Shown: positions 1-11,379 of the stretch, piece by piece
Layout: the number at the start of each line of letters is the position of its first letter
Numbering within the stretch: the stretch's first letter is position 1
Assembly (NCBI GenBank): GCA_035048815.1
Contig: JAUCBN010000036.1
Coordinates: forward strand, 6,458,001 to 6,522,000
Origin: Abelmoschus esculentus
Lineage: Eukaryota; Streptophyta; Magnoliopsida; Malvales; Malvaceae
DNA: 64,000 nt
Direction: 5' to 3'
Translations under genes and position numbers: made by a program
The notes under the pieces: model-generated
Told to the model about the DNA's origin: nothing
Databases searched by the model: none
What the model saw: the letters and a program-made list of their open reading frames with translations, nothing else

Positions 1-1240
1 AATTAAATTCTATTAAGAACCTAATTAGGAAATTTCTAAATCTTAAAATTAATTTAATCCTGATTAGTATCTAAAATTAATTAATTTTAATCCTAGGGGT
101 CAAATTAGGGGTAAATAGGGACCAAATTAGGTGAAATCTAGAGTTTTAGGGGGCTAATTGAGGATCTGGTGACTAAATTACAATGCAGCTCAGAGTTTGG
201 AGGACCTAAAGGGTAATTACTCTTTTTGTTTAAAAAACACGCAGATCCGGGTTAACTCGGATTCGACCCGCATGACCCGAACCCCCTAAATGACATCGTG
301 TAGCAGCCCAACAAAACCCCTCCTACCGAGTTGGCTCGGCCATTTGCACCTAGACCCAACTCGGCTCAACTCACCATCCTAGAAATCCTCTGAAGCTAAC
401 ACCAATTTTCCAGAACCTAGCCTCAAAAAGGATCAAAAACCTCTGTTCTTCATGGTGTTCTTGGTGTTCTTCGATGAACACGAAGAACACCAACCTAAAC
501 CATCGTGGCCGCCGCCCCTAGATCCATTTCTCCGTCGTCCGGTGCCGCTCCGACGTGTTCGCCGGTGATCGTGAACCACGCCGATCGTCGCCCAGAACCT
601 TCTGACTGCCTCAGCCCGTCCTCCGATGGCCGTTTCCAGCGTCGGCGAAGACTACAGGGTCCCTAAAACACTCTAAAAATGCCAGAAATTCCCGCTTCTT
701 AAGATTTAAACACTAAGAACGATCCGAAACCACTCCTGGAAACCTCTAATATTCAATCTAAACACCAAACACCACTAAACACCCTCTTAGTTACTAGAAC
801 CAAACTGAAAAACTTCCAAGAGCATCAAGGAACGAAAGAAAGAAAGAAAAAAAAACATGAATCTTACCTGAGATTTCTTCTGCCGTTCCTTTTTTGATTC
901 CAACCTCCTCTATGAATCCGGTGATCCCTAATTTCCAGATTTTCCTCTTTCCATTCCTCCCCCTCACCGATCATAACTCTTCCAATTTAAAGGGCTTGGA
1001 TCAAAGTCCTAACTCAACCTCAACTCTATCACATCCCCTAAAATCTCTCAACAAATCAACCACCTAATCTAATCCCTTCAAACTCTCCCTCAACAACCGA
1101 AATTCTCCCACATCCCATTTTCTGATTTTCGATTTTTTATATTTTATTATTATTATTATTTATTTATTTTTATAATTTTCAGTTATTATTTATTATTTAT
1201 TTTTTTTATAAATTCATGTTAACACGTGGCTATAATAATC
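1..1240. repeat. LTR-like degenerate repeat, no gene seen
   Basis: No open reading frame of note. The composition shifts from AT-rich (1-230) through a GC-richer stretch carrying GACCCG and CTCGG repeats (240-660) to an AT-rich tail with T-rich runs (1130-1210). The succession resembles the gypsy LTRs further right (GGGTCGGGTT-type runs beside an AT-rich end), so it is probably old LTR DNA. Neither terminus nor a target duplication could be found. Confidence 0.35.
461..493. repeat. perfect 13-base inverted repeat (hairpin)
   Basis: TTGGTGTTCTTCG at 461-473 is exactly complementary to CGAAGAACACCAA at 481-493, with a 7-base loop. It sits in the LTR-like repeat and has no T-run that would suggest a terminator. 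Function unknown. Confidence 0.7.
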
Positions 1241-1824
1241 AGGATAAGGAATGTAACTTGATGGGCTGTTTGAGAATCAAGGACTTGATGGGTTATGTGA
1301 GCATCAAGCAACTCGAAGGGCTATGTGAACTCGAGTAAACTGATGGGCTATGCGACCTCAAGATCGGACTATTTGTGGCTATGTTGATCTAAATATGTCC
1401 AGGACGTATCTGTGATTGTGCTGATCCAGATATGGTCTAAGCCGATGGCTATATGATCACTGGGAGACCTGACAGCTATGTGAGCACATGTATGGTAGAG
1501 CTACGTTTGGCCTATAGTTATGGATGTTGTATGCTGTATGTATGTTAAGTTGTTTAGTGGTTTGTGACCTTTATACCATAAGGCTATGTGAGTGGGGTAA
1601 GGTACATATAACTGGTGGGTTGTTTGATCTTGAGTAACTCGATGGGTAGTGTGAGACCGAGTAGGTAAGCCTGGTATAACACTTGATCTTCTAAAATGAC
1701 TTGTCTTGAGATATTAAATTGAGAACTCTTAACCGGTTAAGATGTGAACCTTAGCCTAGAAGCCTTTTTGTGCACTCTTAACTATCTTATCATACTTGCT
1801 TATTTTATGATATTCATGAACTGC
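1241..1824 (+). repeat. left part of an older LTR interrupted by the gypsy element
   Basis: Imperfect short repeats of the form GATGGGCTATGTGA followed by CTCGAG-like words recur between 1259 and 1680. The stretch ends exactly at the AGTAG target site of the inserted element. The sequence resumes at 10982 with CACTGAGCTTTGTTAGCT, a module that recurs at about 13653 and 16955 in the other LTR fragments of this window. The gypsy element therefore landed inside an earlier LTR. Confidence 0.5.
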
Positions 1825-1829
1825 AGTAG
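1825..1829. repeat. target site duplication, left copy
   Basis: AGTAG directly left of the 3' LTR, matched by AGTAG at 10977-10981 right of the 5' LTR. Five bases is the usual size for LTR elements. Confidence 0.8.
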
Positions 1830-3884
1830 CATAACCCCTAAAATTAACCTAATTTCTTAGATTACAAGTTAGGGTTTACAATCTGAAAACTTGTTTCGCA
1901 AGTTAGGGTTTTTACAAAAACTAATATATTATTCAGATAAATTATTAAATAATTAATAATTTAAAATAATAAAAAAAATTAAACATGTAAATAATTAGTT
2001 CAATCCATAAATTTCATAAAAATAAACGTCACAGAAACTGATAAAAGTTTGATGTCCTTTATACAGAAATATTATTCAAATATAAAATAGTCCGAAATCC
2101 GAAACTGTAAAACATACTATAAATCACAAACTGAATTAGGGTCCTCCAAGTACCGTACTGAGCCTAAGACTGAGATCTGAAACAAGAAGCTAAGAGGGTA
2201 TAAGCTAGGGAGCCTAGTGTGTCTCTAGAGCAGATAAACGGAATTACAGAACAGTAATATGCAGTAGGTGTAAAGTATGCATGATATGCACCCATCTCCG
2301 AACACCATAGAAGAGTAGTTCCCCTGAACCACTCTAACACCATCACACCAACAGAAGTGGTATCTCGACCCGTAAGTGGAGCCACTGAACAGAAGTGATA
2401 AATCACTAACTTCCCCGTACACATATAATCTACCAGATATCTTGTTATATGCATATACAGAATCAAAATGCATGTCTTATAGTCTAATAGGAGGCAATCA
2501 TGACAGATATCAGAATCAGAAATAAAATGACAGAATGATGCATGATCATACGGGTTTAATAGGGATCGAGTATACAGAATAACAGAGTTAACAAGATTAA
2601 CGGGAGAGAACACACCTGAAGCAGAAGACTCAATGTTGACTCTAACGTCTACTGGACTCGGCTCTACCACCAGATTGAGCAGGTGTAGAGTCTACAAATA
2701 ACAGAATAAGTTAGACATCCTACTATGCCACTATACCGAAAAGTATACTAAACAGAATTAAATCGTTACTCACGTGAAGGTCCCGAATGCGGATGAATGG
2801 GACAGCGTACAGGAGGAGGAGGAGGCAACTGCTCGAGGTCGGAATCCACGTCACCTGAAGCAAACAGAAACTGATTCAGAATCCGATACTGATAACTTCT
2901 AGATAACAATTCGAACATAAAAACCCTAAAAATGACACTTCGGGTTCGAATTTCGAAAAACGGATAGCGTCATTGGACTCAAGACGTCGAAAAACATAAA
3001 GTGGGCCCAGGTCGAAAAAGTCAACTGTTAACGTCAGTATTGGTCAACGCTGATGTCAGCAGCTAACGTTAGCAGTGACGTCAGCAGTGATGTCGGTAGT
3101 GACGTCAGCAGTGACGTCAACGATGACGTCAGCCGGGTCGGTCGGGTCGGGTTCGAGTCTACATGGGTTCTGAAATATTTCCGGGAAAATCTTGAAAATT
3201 TCTAGATTTTTTCTCGGGCCCCAAACAAGCAAAAATTCGAATTTAACCACCTTATTCACCCGATTCAACTCCAAAACCATTCGAAATGTATCCTAATCGA
3301 TTTAGGCATGAAAAAACAACTTAAACCGGATCAAAAACCAACTTAAATCATTCCTTTTTCCTCCAAAACAGATCAAACAACCCAAAACACTTTCCCCTTC
3401 TGAATCGAACAAATATTCAACATCAACCCTTTGAACCGAATATAAAACCAAACCGAAACTAACCTTAATCCCCTATGTACAATCTAACTGAAGCAGAAAC
3501 GGAAAAAGGATTCAAAATAATGATGATTCGAAACTTACCCAAGGAGGAAGAATCTGAAGAACGACGTAGAGAACAATTCAAAAACAAGGCTCAATACTTT
3601 AGTTTCTAGCAGATAGAGATATTTCCAACCAGAATCAGATTTAAATCTGAATTTTAATGGAAAATTTAATCCCCATTAAACACCCAATTCGGTTTTGAAG
3701 GAGAAAAGAGGAAGGAGACATTACTCTTATGAAATGGGTAAATCACACTACAAAGGTCTGAAGGGTTTCTGAAAATTCAATTTTAGTCCCTGAAATCAAA
3801 ATTCAAATCCCCAAAGTCTAGGGTTCAATCTAGGGATTTTGACTTTGAATTGGGGATTTTGACTTTGAAATTTTGATTGTTACA
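1830..3884 (-). repeat. 3' LTR of the gypsy element
   Basis: 2055 bases, paired with 8800-10976. The inner end reads TGTTACA on the plus strand at 3878-3884 and is canonical. The outer end reads CATAACCCC where the partner reads TGTAACCCC, so the terminal dinucleotide has been lost. It carries a shorter TGACGTCA array and a shorter GGTCGGG run than the partner, which explains most of its 122-base deficit. Confidence 0.88.
3031..3131. promoter_or_regulatory. TGACGTCA array in the 3' LTR
   Basis: Exact palindromes TGACGTCA occur at 3076, 3100, 3112 and 3124, separated by diverged copies (TGATGTCG and AACGTCAG types), on a period near 12 bases. TGACGTCA is the core recognised by plant TGA/bZIP factors (as-1 or CRE type). 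Binding or activity here is inference. Confidence 0.6.
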
Positions 3885-3900
3885 ACTCTCCCCCCCTTAC
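3885..3900 (-). other. polypurine tract (plus-strand primer) of the gypsy element
   Basis: On the minus strand the sequence abutting the 3' LTR reads GTAAGGGGGGGAGAGT, a purine run in the position required for second-strand priming. Confidence 0.8.
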
Positions 3901-3973
3901 AGAAATTTCGTCCTCGAAATTTACCTGAATCAAAGAGATACGGATATTGGGCCTTGATAACAGACTTGAGCTC

Positions 3974-5190
3974 CTACGTAGCCTCATCAGGACCTCGATT
4001 ACGCCAGAGAACCTTAACCATCTTAATGGTTTTTCTCCGAAGAACTCTCTGGTCCTGAGCAATAATCTCAACGGGTTCCTCCTCATAACACAAATCTGGT
4101 CGAATCTTAAAATCCTCAACAGACAGAACATGAGATGGATCTGCTCGATAGCATCTCAGTACAGAAACATGGAACACATCATGGATACGCTTGAGCTCTG
4201 GTGATAACTCAAGCTGATATGCTACAGGTCCAATACGTCTGATGATCCGGTAGGGTCCAATATATCTGGGACTGAGCTTGCCTTTACGGCCAAAACGTAG
4301 TACCTTTCTCCATGGAGATACTTTCAGAAAAACCTCGTCACCAACCTCAAACTCAAGATCCTTACGCCTCAAATCCGCGTAAGATTTCTGTCTGTCAAAA
4401 GCGGCTTTGAGCCAATCCTGAATCAATCTAACAGTCTCCTCAGCCTCATGCACAAGATCTGGACCTAGTAAACGATGCTCAGTGAGCTCAGTCCAACCAA
4501 TCGGGGTGCGACACTTACGCCCATACAGAGCCTCATAAGGTGCCATCTTAATACTGGCCTGGTAACTGTTATTGTATGCAAACTCTGCCAATGGTAAGAA
4601 ATCCTTCCAACTACCTCTGAAATCTAGAATACATCCTCTCAACATATCCTCGAGGATCTGAATCACACGCTCAGACTGACCATCTGTCTGAGGGTGATAA
4701 GAAGTGTTGAAGTTCAATCAAGTACCCAGAGCAGAATGCAAAGATGCCTAGAATTTTGACGTAAATCTCGGATCTCGATCAGATATAATAGACAAGGGCA
4801 CCCTATATAACCAAACAATCTCAGAGATGTATAACTTCGCTAGCTTACTCATAGGGTAAGTGGTCTTAATAGGAATGAAGTGTGCAGACTTGGTCAAACG
4901 ATCAACGATGACCTAGACAGAATCTTTCATTGACGGAGTCATAGGTAAACCACTGACAAAATCCATGGTCACACTCTCCTATTTCCACTGAGGAATCTCA
5001 ATATGATGAAGAAGCCCAGATGGACGTCGATGTTCTGCTTTAACTTTCTGCCAAGTCAAGCACTTGGATACAAAACTGACAACATCGCGTTTGAGACCTT
5101 TCCACCAGTATTTCTTTCGAAGATTCTTATACATCTTATCACCACCAGGATGCATAGAATACGGACTATCATAAGCTTCTCATAGAATAA
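3974..5190 (-). pseudogene. gypsy integrase, decayed
   Basis: The best open piece is 3974-4717. It carries YHPQTDGQSERV, the integrase core signature around the catalytic glutamate region, then the LAEFAYNNS and APYEALYGRKCRTP blocks typical of gypsy integrases. It continues through a GPY-like module (SPRYIGPYRI) and ends in a short VLRRKTIKMVKVLWRN segment resembling the C-terminal chromodomain-type tail of Tekay/Del elements. The upstream core (4718-5190) is recognisable only in pieces because of stops. Its product would insert the cDNA into the chromosome, but this copy cannot. Confidence 0.85.
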
Positions 5191-5191
5191 C

Positions 5192-6794
5192 CTATTTCAG
5201 TTCAGAGTTTCTCGGAACACAAAGTCGACCTTGGAAACACAAAACACCATCCTGATTCAGAGAAAAATCCTGAGAAGTTCCCTCCTGAACTTCCGCAATA
5301 CAGTGAGCCAAGTACGGATCATTAGGCTGTTCAGCCTGAATCTCAAATATCCGAGTAGGAATCACACGAAGCTCTGCTAACAAGCTACCATCCTCAAAAA
5401 GACTCATCCGAGCAAACATAACTCTCAAATCAGAAATGGCGTTGCGACTCAAAGCATCCGCAACGACATTTGCTTTACCAGGATGATGATCAATCTCATA
5501 GTCATAGTCTTTCAAAAGCTCTAACCAGCGACGCTGTCTCAGATTAAGTTCCTTTTGAGTGAGAAGGTACTTAAGACTCTTATGATCTATGAAGATGTAA
5601 CACTTCTCTCCATAGAGATAGTGTCTCTAGATTTTCAAAGCAAAGATCACTGCTGCCAACTCCAGATCGTGGGTAGGATAATTACACTCATGCGGTTTCA
5701 ACTGTCGAGATGCATAAGCCACTACCTTCTCATCCTGCATTAGAACACAACCCAAACCAGTGTATGAGGCATCACTGTAAACGGTATAGGGCTTTCCCGA
5801 CTCTAGCTGTATCAAAACTGGTGCTTGGGTCAGAATGGATTTCAGTTTCTCAAAACTCTTCTGCTGAGCCTCAGACCAGGTAAACGGAACATCTTTCCTC
5901 AGAAGCTTAGTTAACGGAGCGGCTATGGAAGAAAAACCCTCCATAAACCTCCGATAATAACTAGCTAGTCTCAGAAAACTGAGAATCTCTGTTACATTCT
6001 TGGGTTGTTTCCAATACATAATAGCCTCAATTTTCTTTGGATCAACCTGAATACCCTTAGCTGAAACCACGTGTCCCAGAAAAACAACCTTAGAAAGCCA
6101 GAACTCACATTTGCAGAATTTTGCATATAGTTGTTTCTCCCTAAGAGTCTGTAACACAATACGGAGATGTTGCTCACGCTCATCCTCAGACTTGGAATAG
6201 ACCAGAATATCATCTATGAAAACCACTACAAACTGATCCATATAGGGTCGAAACACCCTATTCATCATGTCCATGAATGTTGCAGGGGCATTCGTAAGAC
6301 CGAAAGGGCATTACCAGAAACTCGTAGTGACCATAACGAGTTCGAAAAGCTGTCATGGAAACATCAGAATCCTTAACCTTGAGTTGGTAATAACCAGATC
6401 TCAGGTCTATCTTAGAGAAAACAGAAGCTCCTCGAAACTGATCAAACAGATCATCGATGCGGGGAAGAGGGTGCTTGTTCTTGATGGTCAACTTGTTCAA
6501 CTTCCGATAATCAATACACAAGCGTAGAGAGCCATCTTTCTTTTTAACAAACAGAACAAGGGCTCCCCACGGAGAAACACTGTGTCGTATGAACCCTCTA
6601 TCCAGAAGTTCCTATAGCTGAACCTTAAGCTCCTTAAGCTCCTTCGGAGCCATCCGATATGGTGCCATAGACACTAGAGTAGTCCCCGGATACAACTCAA
6701 TATCGAACTCCACCTCCTCATACTTAGGGGGTACTCCTGGTAGTTCTTCTGGAAAAACATCTGGAAATTCACACACCAATCGGATCTTATCCAT
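5192..6794 (-). pseudogene. gypsy reverse transcriptase and RNase H, decayed
   Basis: Pieces in order on the minus strand are as follows. 6612-6794 holds the RT leader with FPDVFPEELPG. 6258-6521 holds IDYRKLNKLT and FSKIDLRSGYYQL. 5627-6274 holds the catalytic box VVFIDDILVYSKS, the FLGHVVSAKGI block, and then RNase H beginning YTVYSDAS. 5192-5515 completes RNase H with HHPGKANVVADALSR. A frameshift near 6260-6300 separates the fingers and palm pieces, and stops interrupt 6522-6611 and 5516-5626. The catalytic aspartates remain visible, but no continuous frame exists. Confidence 0.9.
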
Positions 6795-6806
6795 TCTAGA
6801 ATCAGA

Positions 6807-7729
6807 TTACCTCGGGTCAAGAATGTAGGCAAGATAGGCTATAGACCTCTTCCTGATCATCTTTTCAGCTTTCAGGGTAGATATCAGATTAGACAGATAA
6901 CCTCTACACTCACCGATGAGAGTTACCTCTCGGTCATCAGAAGTTCTCAGAGTTGTCATTTTACGCTCGCAGTCTAGGGTAACTCGGTGAGCAGATAACC
7001 AATCCATCCCCAAAATCAAGTCAAAGTCTACAAATGGCAACTGCATCAGATTAGCAGGAAATATTTCCCCTTGACCTTAAGAGGACAATCCCTATAAACT
7101 TTAGTAACCTCCACCGGGTGACCTACAAGACTATAAACTGAGACAAAACTACCAGTATCTTCTACTGGAATTTCTAGATACCCCGATACAGAACTAGAGA
7201 CATACGAATGTGTCGACCCATTATCTAACAGTGTGAAGAAAGGAATAGCATGTATAGAAAAATTACCAGCAATGACGTCTGGCTCATCTCGATCCTCCTG
7301 TCTCCTCGTAGCATAAACCATGCCAGGCTGAGATCCTCCTGATCTGGCAGCTCCTCTGAACTGACTGGGTCTGCCCCTACTACCAGTACCTGATACTGCG
7401 GGTCTACCCTGTCCTCTTCCCCCAGCTGAGGTCTGAACTGACGCTTGTGATTGCCCCGGAGTATAACCAGACTGTGGTGCCACTGGACAGTCTCTAAGAC
7501 GGTGATCAAGAGAATCACATCGGAAGCAGGCTCCACTTCGCATGCGATACTCTCTGAAGTGCCACTTCTTACAGAAAGTACATTGGGATAAAGCTCGGGT
7601 ACTAGTGGATCCAGCTCCATTAGTAGCAGGGACAACTAACACTGTTGGTCTAGATCGTGTCGAACTCTGAGGCTCAAACTCATCGCGGCCTCTCTTCCTG
7701 GACTGAAAAACCCTGACTATGCTGAGCAA
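6807..7729 (-). pseudogene. gypsy zinc knuckle and aspartic protease, decayed
   Basis: 7046-7729 encodes a CCHC knuckle (CFRCDSLDHRLRDC), a Gly/Arg/Ser-rich linker and the protease active-site region LLDNGSTHSYV. The second active-site residue is Asn where gypsy proteases normally have Ser or Thr (D-S/T-G), so the enzyme is probably dead even apart from frame breaks. The flap-side motif FDLILGMDWL lies in the next piece, 6807-7046. The two pieces are offset by a frame change at about 7046. Confidence 0.85.
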
Positions 7730-8595
7730 GTGCGGTAGGCTGTCGTCTACCTCTATCCTGACCTTGGGATTCCAGCTGAACCTTCAAAATCTCATTACGT
7801 TCGGTTGTCCTGGTACGTTGAGTGATCATCTTGTACTCCGTATCATGATGTATGGTAACTGCAATCTTTAGTGGTACCCGGAGTCCTTTTAGAAAGTGTT
7901 CACACTTTTGTTTCTCAGTGGACACAATACTAGGAGCATATTGGAGTAGTCTTAGGAACTATCTCATAATCCTTAACAGACATGTCGTTCTGCTGCAGGT
8001 TCAGAAAATCCTCTCGGCATTTAGCCAAATACTCAGGACCTACATACCGATCCTCAAAACTCTGTCTAAAGAATTCCCAGTTGATCTTCACTAAATCAGT
8101 AACCTTTTCTTCTGCCTCCCACCAGTTCAGGGCCTCTCCCTGAAGCAATGATACAGCTGCCCTCAATTTCCTGTCAGAGGGGTATTCCATCTCAATGAAC
8201 AGACGCTGAAGTTTCTTCAGCCAGTACTCTGCATCGGCTGGGTCAGTACTGGTCTTGCCATCAAACATGGTCATCCCAGTAGATAAGAACTCGGTAGATA
8301 TGGGTTTCATGGAACCTTCATTCTGTCGCAGATATCTGAGTAACTCCCTCTGTACAGTTACAGAGTCCAAACCGACAGTCTCACTGTCATCAGGCACATA
8401 AGGTCCCTCACTCTGGAATGGCTGATCAACCTCGGCTTGCTGAGCCTCGGTCTGATCATCCCTTCCTAGATTCTGGGTCTAACTCTGATCCTATGGCGGG
8501 TCCATAGGAGACGGAACATCACTAGCAGAAGCAACAGATCGACCTCGGCCACGACCTCTATCGGTCGCTAAACGGGTACTTCGATGCGGTGGCAT
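7680..8595 (-). pseudogene. gypsy gag (capsid), decayed
   Basis: A candidate ATG at 8593-8595 opens a short Arg/Gly-rich lead that meets a stop near 8495. The main piece, 7930-8397, has the retrotransposon gag fold signature: WLKKLQRLF, a LQGEALNWW block and FEDRYVGPEYLAKCREDF. 7680-7925 continues with CEHFLKGL and a basic tail leading into the zinc knuckle. At least two frame breaks separate the pieces. The protein would form the virus-like particle. Confidence 0.88.
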
Positions 8596-8776
8596 AGTAG
8601 AATATCTACAGAAAGACAGACAGAATCCTATATTAGAATCGGTACTTGGAGTAATATTTAAAATATTTCAGAAATTTTTAAAAATACGAGTCAAAACAGA
8701 AATCCGGATTTTCAATTAATTTTGACAAAACATTTTCAGATCAAAAATCATTTCGGACTTCACAGTCTGTGGGTTG

Positions 8777-8794
8777 AACCGGGCTCTGATACCA
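8777..8794 (-). other. primer-binding site for initiator methionine tRNA
   Basis: The minus strand reads TGGTATCAGAGCCCGGTT, beginning with the TGGTATCAGAGC complement to the 3' end of plant initiator tRNA-Met. It lies 5 bases inside the 5' LTR. It fixes the minus-strand orientation of the element. Confidence 0.9.
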
Positions 8795-9997
8795 TTAAAT
8801 GTAACCCCTAAAATTAACCTAATTTCTTAGATTACAAGTTAGGATTTATAATCTAAAAACTTGTTTCGCAAGCTAGGGTTTTTACAAAAACTAATATATT
8901 ATTCAAATAAATTATTAAATAAATAATAATTTAAAATAATAATAAAAAAATTAAACATGTAAATAATTAGTTCAACCTATAAATTTCATAAAAATAAACG
9001 TCACAAAAACCGATAAAAGTTTGATGTCCTTTATACAGAAATATTATTCAAATATAAAATAGTTTGGAATATGAAACTGTAAAACATACTATAAATCACA
9101 AACTGAATCAGGGTCCTCCAAGTACCGTACCGAGCCTAGGAATGAGATCTGAAACAAGAAGCTAAGAGGGTGTAAGCTAGGGAGCCTAGTGTGTCTCTAG
9201 AGCAGATAAACGGAATTACAGAACAGTAATATGCAGTAGGTGTAAAGTATGCATGATATGTACCCATCTCCGAACACCACAGAAGTTAGTTCCCCTGAAC
9301 CACTCTAACACCATCACACCAACAGAAATGGTATCTCGACCCGTAGTTGGAGCCACTGAACAGAGGTGATAAATCACTAACTTCCCCGTACATATATAAT
9401 CTACCAGATATCATGTTATATGCATATACAGAATCAGAATGCATGCCTTATAGTCTAACAAGAGGCAAATATGACAGATATCAGAATCAGAAATAAAATG
9501 ACAGAATGATACATGATCATACGGGTTTAATAGGAATCGAGTATACAGAATAACAGAGTTAACAGGATTAACGGGAGAGAACACACCTGAAGCAGAAGAC
9601 TCAACGTTGACTCTGACGTCTACTGGACTCGGCTCTACCACCAGATTGAACAGGTGTAGAGTCTACAAATAACGGAATAAGTTAGACATCTTATTATGCC
9701 ACTATATCGAAAAGTATACTAAACAGAATTAAATCGTTACTCACGTGAAGGTCCTGAATGTGGATGAATGTGACAGCGTACAGGAGGAGGAGGAGGAAAC
9801 TGCTCGGGCTCGGAATCCACGTCACCTAAAACAAACAGAAACTGATTCAGAATCCGATACTAATAAATTCCAAATAACAATTCGAACATAAAACCCCCAA
9901 AAACAACACTTCGGGTTCGAATTTCGAAAAACAGACAGCGTCATTGGACTCAGGATATCGAAAAACATAGAGTGAGCCCAGGTTAAAAAAGTCAACT

Positions 9998-10162
9998 ACT
10001 GACGTCAGTATTGGTCAACGCTGACATTAGCAGTGACGTCATTAGGTCAATGCTGACGTCAGCAGATGACATCGGCGATGATGTCAGCGATGACGTCAGT
10101 AGTGATATCAGCAATAACGTCAGCAGTGACGTCAGCAGATGATGCCAGCGATGACGTCAGCC
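9998..10162. promoter_or_regulatory. expanded TGACGTCA array in the 5' LTR
   Basis: Six exact TGACGTCA palindromes plus variants (GACATCG, GATGTCA, GATATCA, AACGTCA) lie in about 165 bases. The partner LTR has four exact copies in about 100 bases. A TTGGTCAAC word (W-box-like TTGAC on the other strand) precedes the array. The spacing and palindromic core resemble stress-responsive bZIP-bound promoter arrays; function is inferred. Confidence 0.6.
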
Positions 10163-10250
10163 GGGTCGGTCGGGTCGGATTCGAGTTCATTCAGGTCGGG
10201 TTTGGGTTCGGTCGGATCGGGGTCAGGTTCGCTCGGGTCGGGTTCGGGTC
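10160..10250. repeat. GGTCGGGTTCG minisatellite in the 5' LTR
   Basis: Roughly ten-base units of GGTCGGGTT, GGTTCG and GGATCGG type run directly after the TGACGTCA array. The 3' LTR retains only a stub of about 25 bases (3133-3157), so the tract has expanded or contracted since insertion. Confidence 0.65.
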
Positions 10251-10981
10251 TGCATGGGTTCTGAAATATTTTCGGGAAAATCTGGAAAATTTCCAAATTT
10301 TTTCTCGGGCCCAAAACAAGCAAAAATTCGACTTTAACCACCCTATTCACCCTGATTCAACTCCAAAACCATTCGAAACGTATCCTAATCGATTTAGGCA
10401 TGAAACAACAACTTAAACCGGATCAAAAACCAACTTAAATCATTCCTTTTTCCTCCAAAACAGATCAAACAACCCAAAACACTTTCCCCTTCTAAATCGA
10501 ACAAATATTCAACATTAACCCTTTGAACCGAATATAAAACCAAACCAAAACTAACCTTAATCCCCTATGTACAATCTAACTGAAGTAGAAACGGAAAAAG
10601 GATTCAAAATAATGATGATTCGAAACTTACCCAAGGAGGAAGAATCCGAAGAACGACACAGAGAACAATTCAAAAACAAGGCTCAATACTTTAGTTTCTA
10701 GCAGATAGAAATATTTCCAACCAGAATCAGATTTAAATCTGAATTTTAATGGAAAATTTAATCCCCATTAAACACCCGATTCGGTTTTGAAGGAGGAAAA
10801 AGAAAGGAGACGTTACTCTTATGAAATGGGTAAATCACACTACAAGGGTCTGAAGGGTTTCTGAAAATTCAATTTTAGTCCCTGAAATCAAAATTCAAAT
10901 CCCCAAAGTCTAGGGTTCAATCTAGGGATTTTGACTTTGAATTGAGGATTTTGACTTTGAAATTTGGATTGTTACAAGTAG

Positions 10982-11190
10982 AGTACAAATGTACCACTGA
11001 GCTTTGTTAGCTTAGCGTGCGGAATTATGGTTTTTCCATTGCGTAGGTGATAGGTAGCTTCGAAGAAGGACATTAAGGAGGACTTCTCACCAATGGAGCT
11101 ATATTGGAGTATAATACTTGATCTTTATTTTAGACTTATTGTATTCTTGGACCTTACCCTAAATCGAGTCTGTATTTTTTATTTTGAATT
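10982..11190 (+). repeat. right part of the interrupted older LTR
   Basis: The sequence resumes after the AGTAG duplication with CACTGAGCTTTGTTAGCT and TTTCCATTGCGTAGGTGAT. The same order of modules appears at 13653-13712 and 16952-17010 in related LTRs. It appears to be the U5-side end of the LTR begun at 1241. Confidence 0.45.
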
Positions 11191-11379
11191 TTATTTCGAG
11201 TTAGATGATGTATTTTAAAATTGGAGAACAAATTTATGGTCTCCATCGAAGAGTTTATGTCATCAATGAAAGTGTTATTGTAGGAACATTCCAAAACAAT
11301 CATGAATCAAGGCAATCTATTGCAATACCCAAGGAGCATTGCTTCAATGTCACAGCTCTTTGCTTAGTCGCTGGAAAAC

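Larger units (their letters stand above)
1830..10976 (-). mobile_element. Ty3/gypsy LTR retrotransposon, Tekay/Del-like, full length but decayed
   Basis: This is a 9147-base element read on the minus strand. It has a 5' LTR at 8800-10976, a primer-binding site at 8777-8794, gag, protease, reverse transcriptase-RNase H and integrase in gypsy order, a polypurine tract at 3885-3900 and a 3' LTR at 1830-3884. The host target duplication AGTAG lies at 1825-1829 and 10977-10981. Long LTRs and a C-terminal integrase extension favour the Tekay/Del clade, but the clade is inferred from memory of the family. Every coding domain is broken by stops or frameshifts, so the copy is non-autonomous. In one stretch compared by eye (2161-2325 against its partner) the two LTRs differ at roughly 3-4 percent of bases, suggesting a moderately old insertion. 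Confidence 0.92.
8800..10976 (-). repeat. 5' LTR of the gypsy element
   Basis: 2177 bases with intact ends (TGTAACCCC at 8800, TTGTTACA ending at 10976). It is highly similar to 1830-3884 throughout but longer, because of an expanded TGACGTCA array and an expanded GGTCGGGTT minisatellite. Confidence 0.92.

Noticed and set aside
2164..2670. 168-codon open frame in the 3' LTR
   Set aside because: It lies wholly inside LTR non-coding sequence, and the partner LTR does not keep it open.
10066..10416. 116-codon open frame over the TGACGTCA array
   Set aside because: A repeat-driven Thr/Ser/Ala and Val/Gly/Phe pattern from 12- and 10-base units; not a protein.
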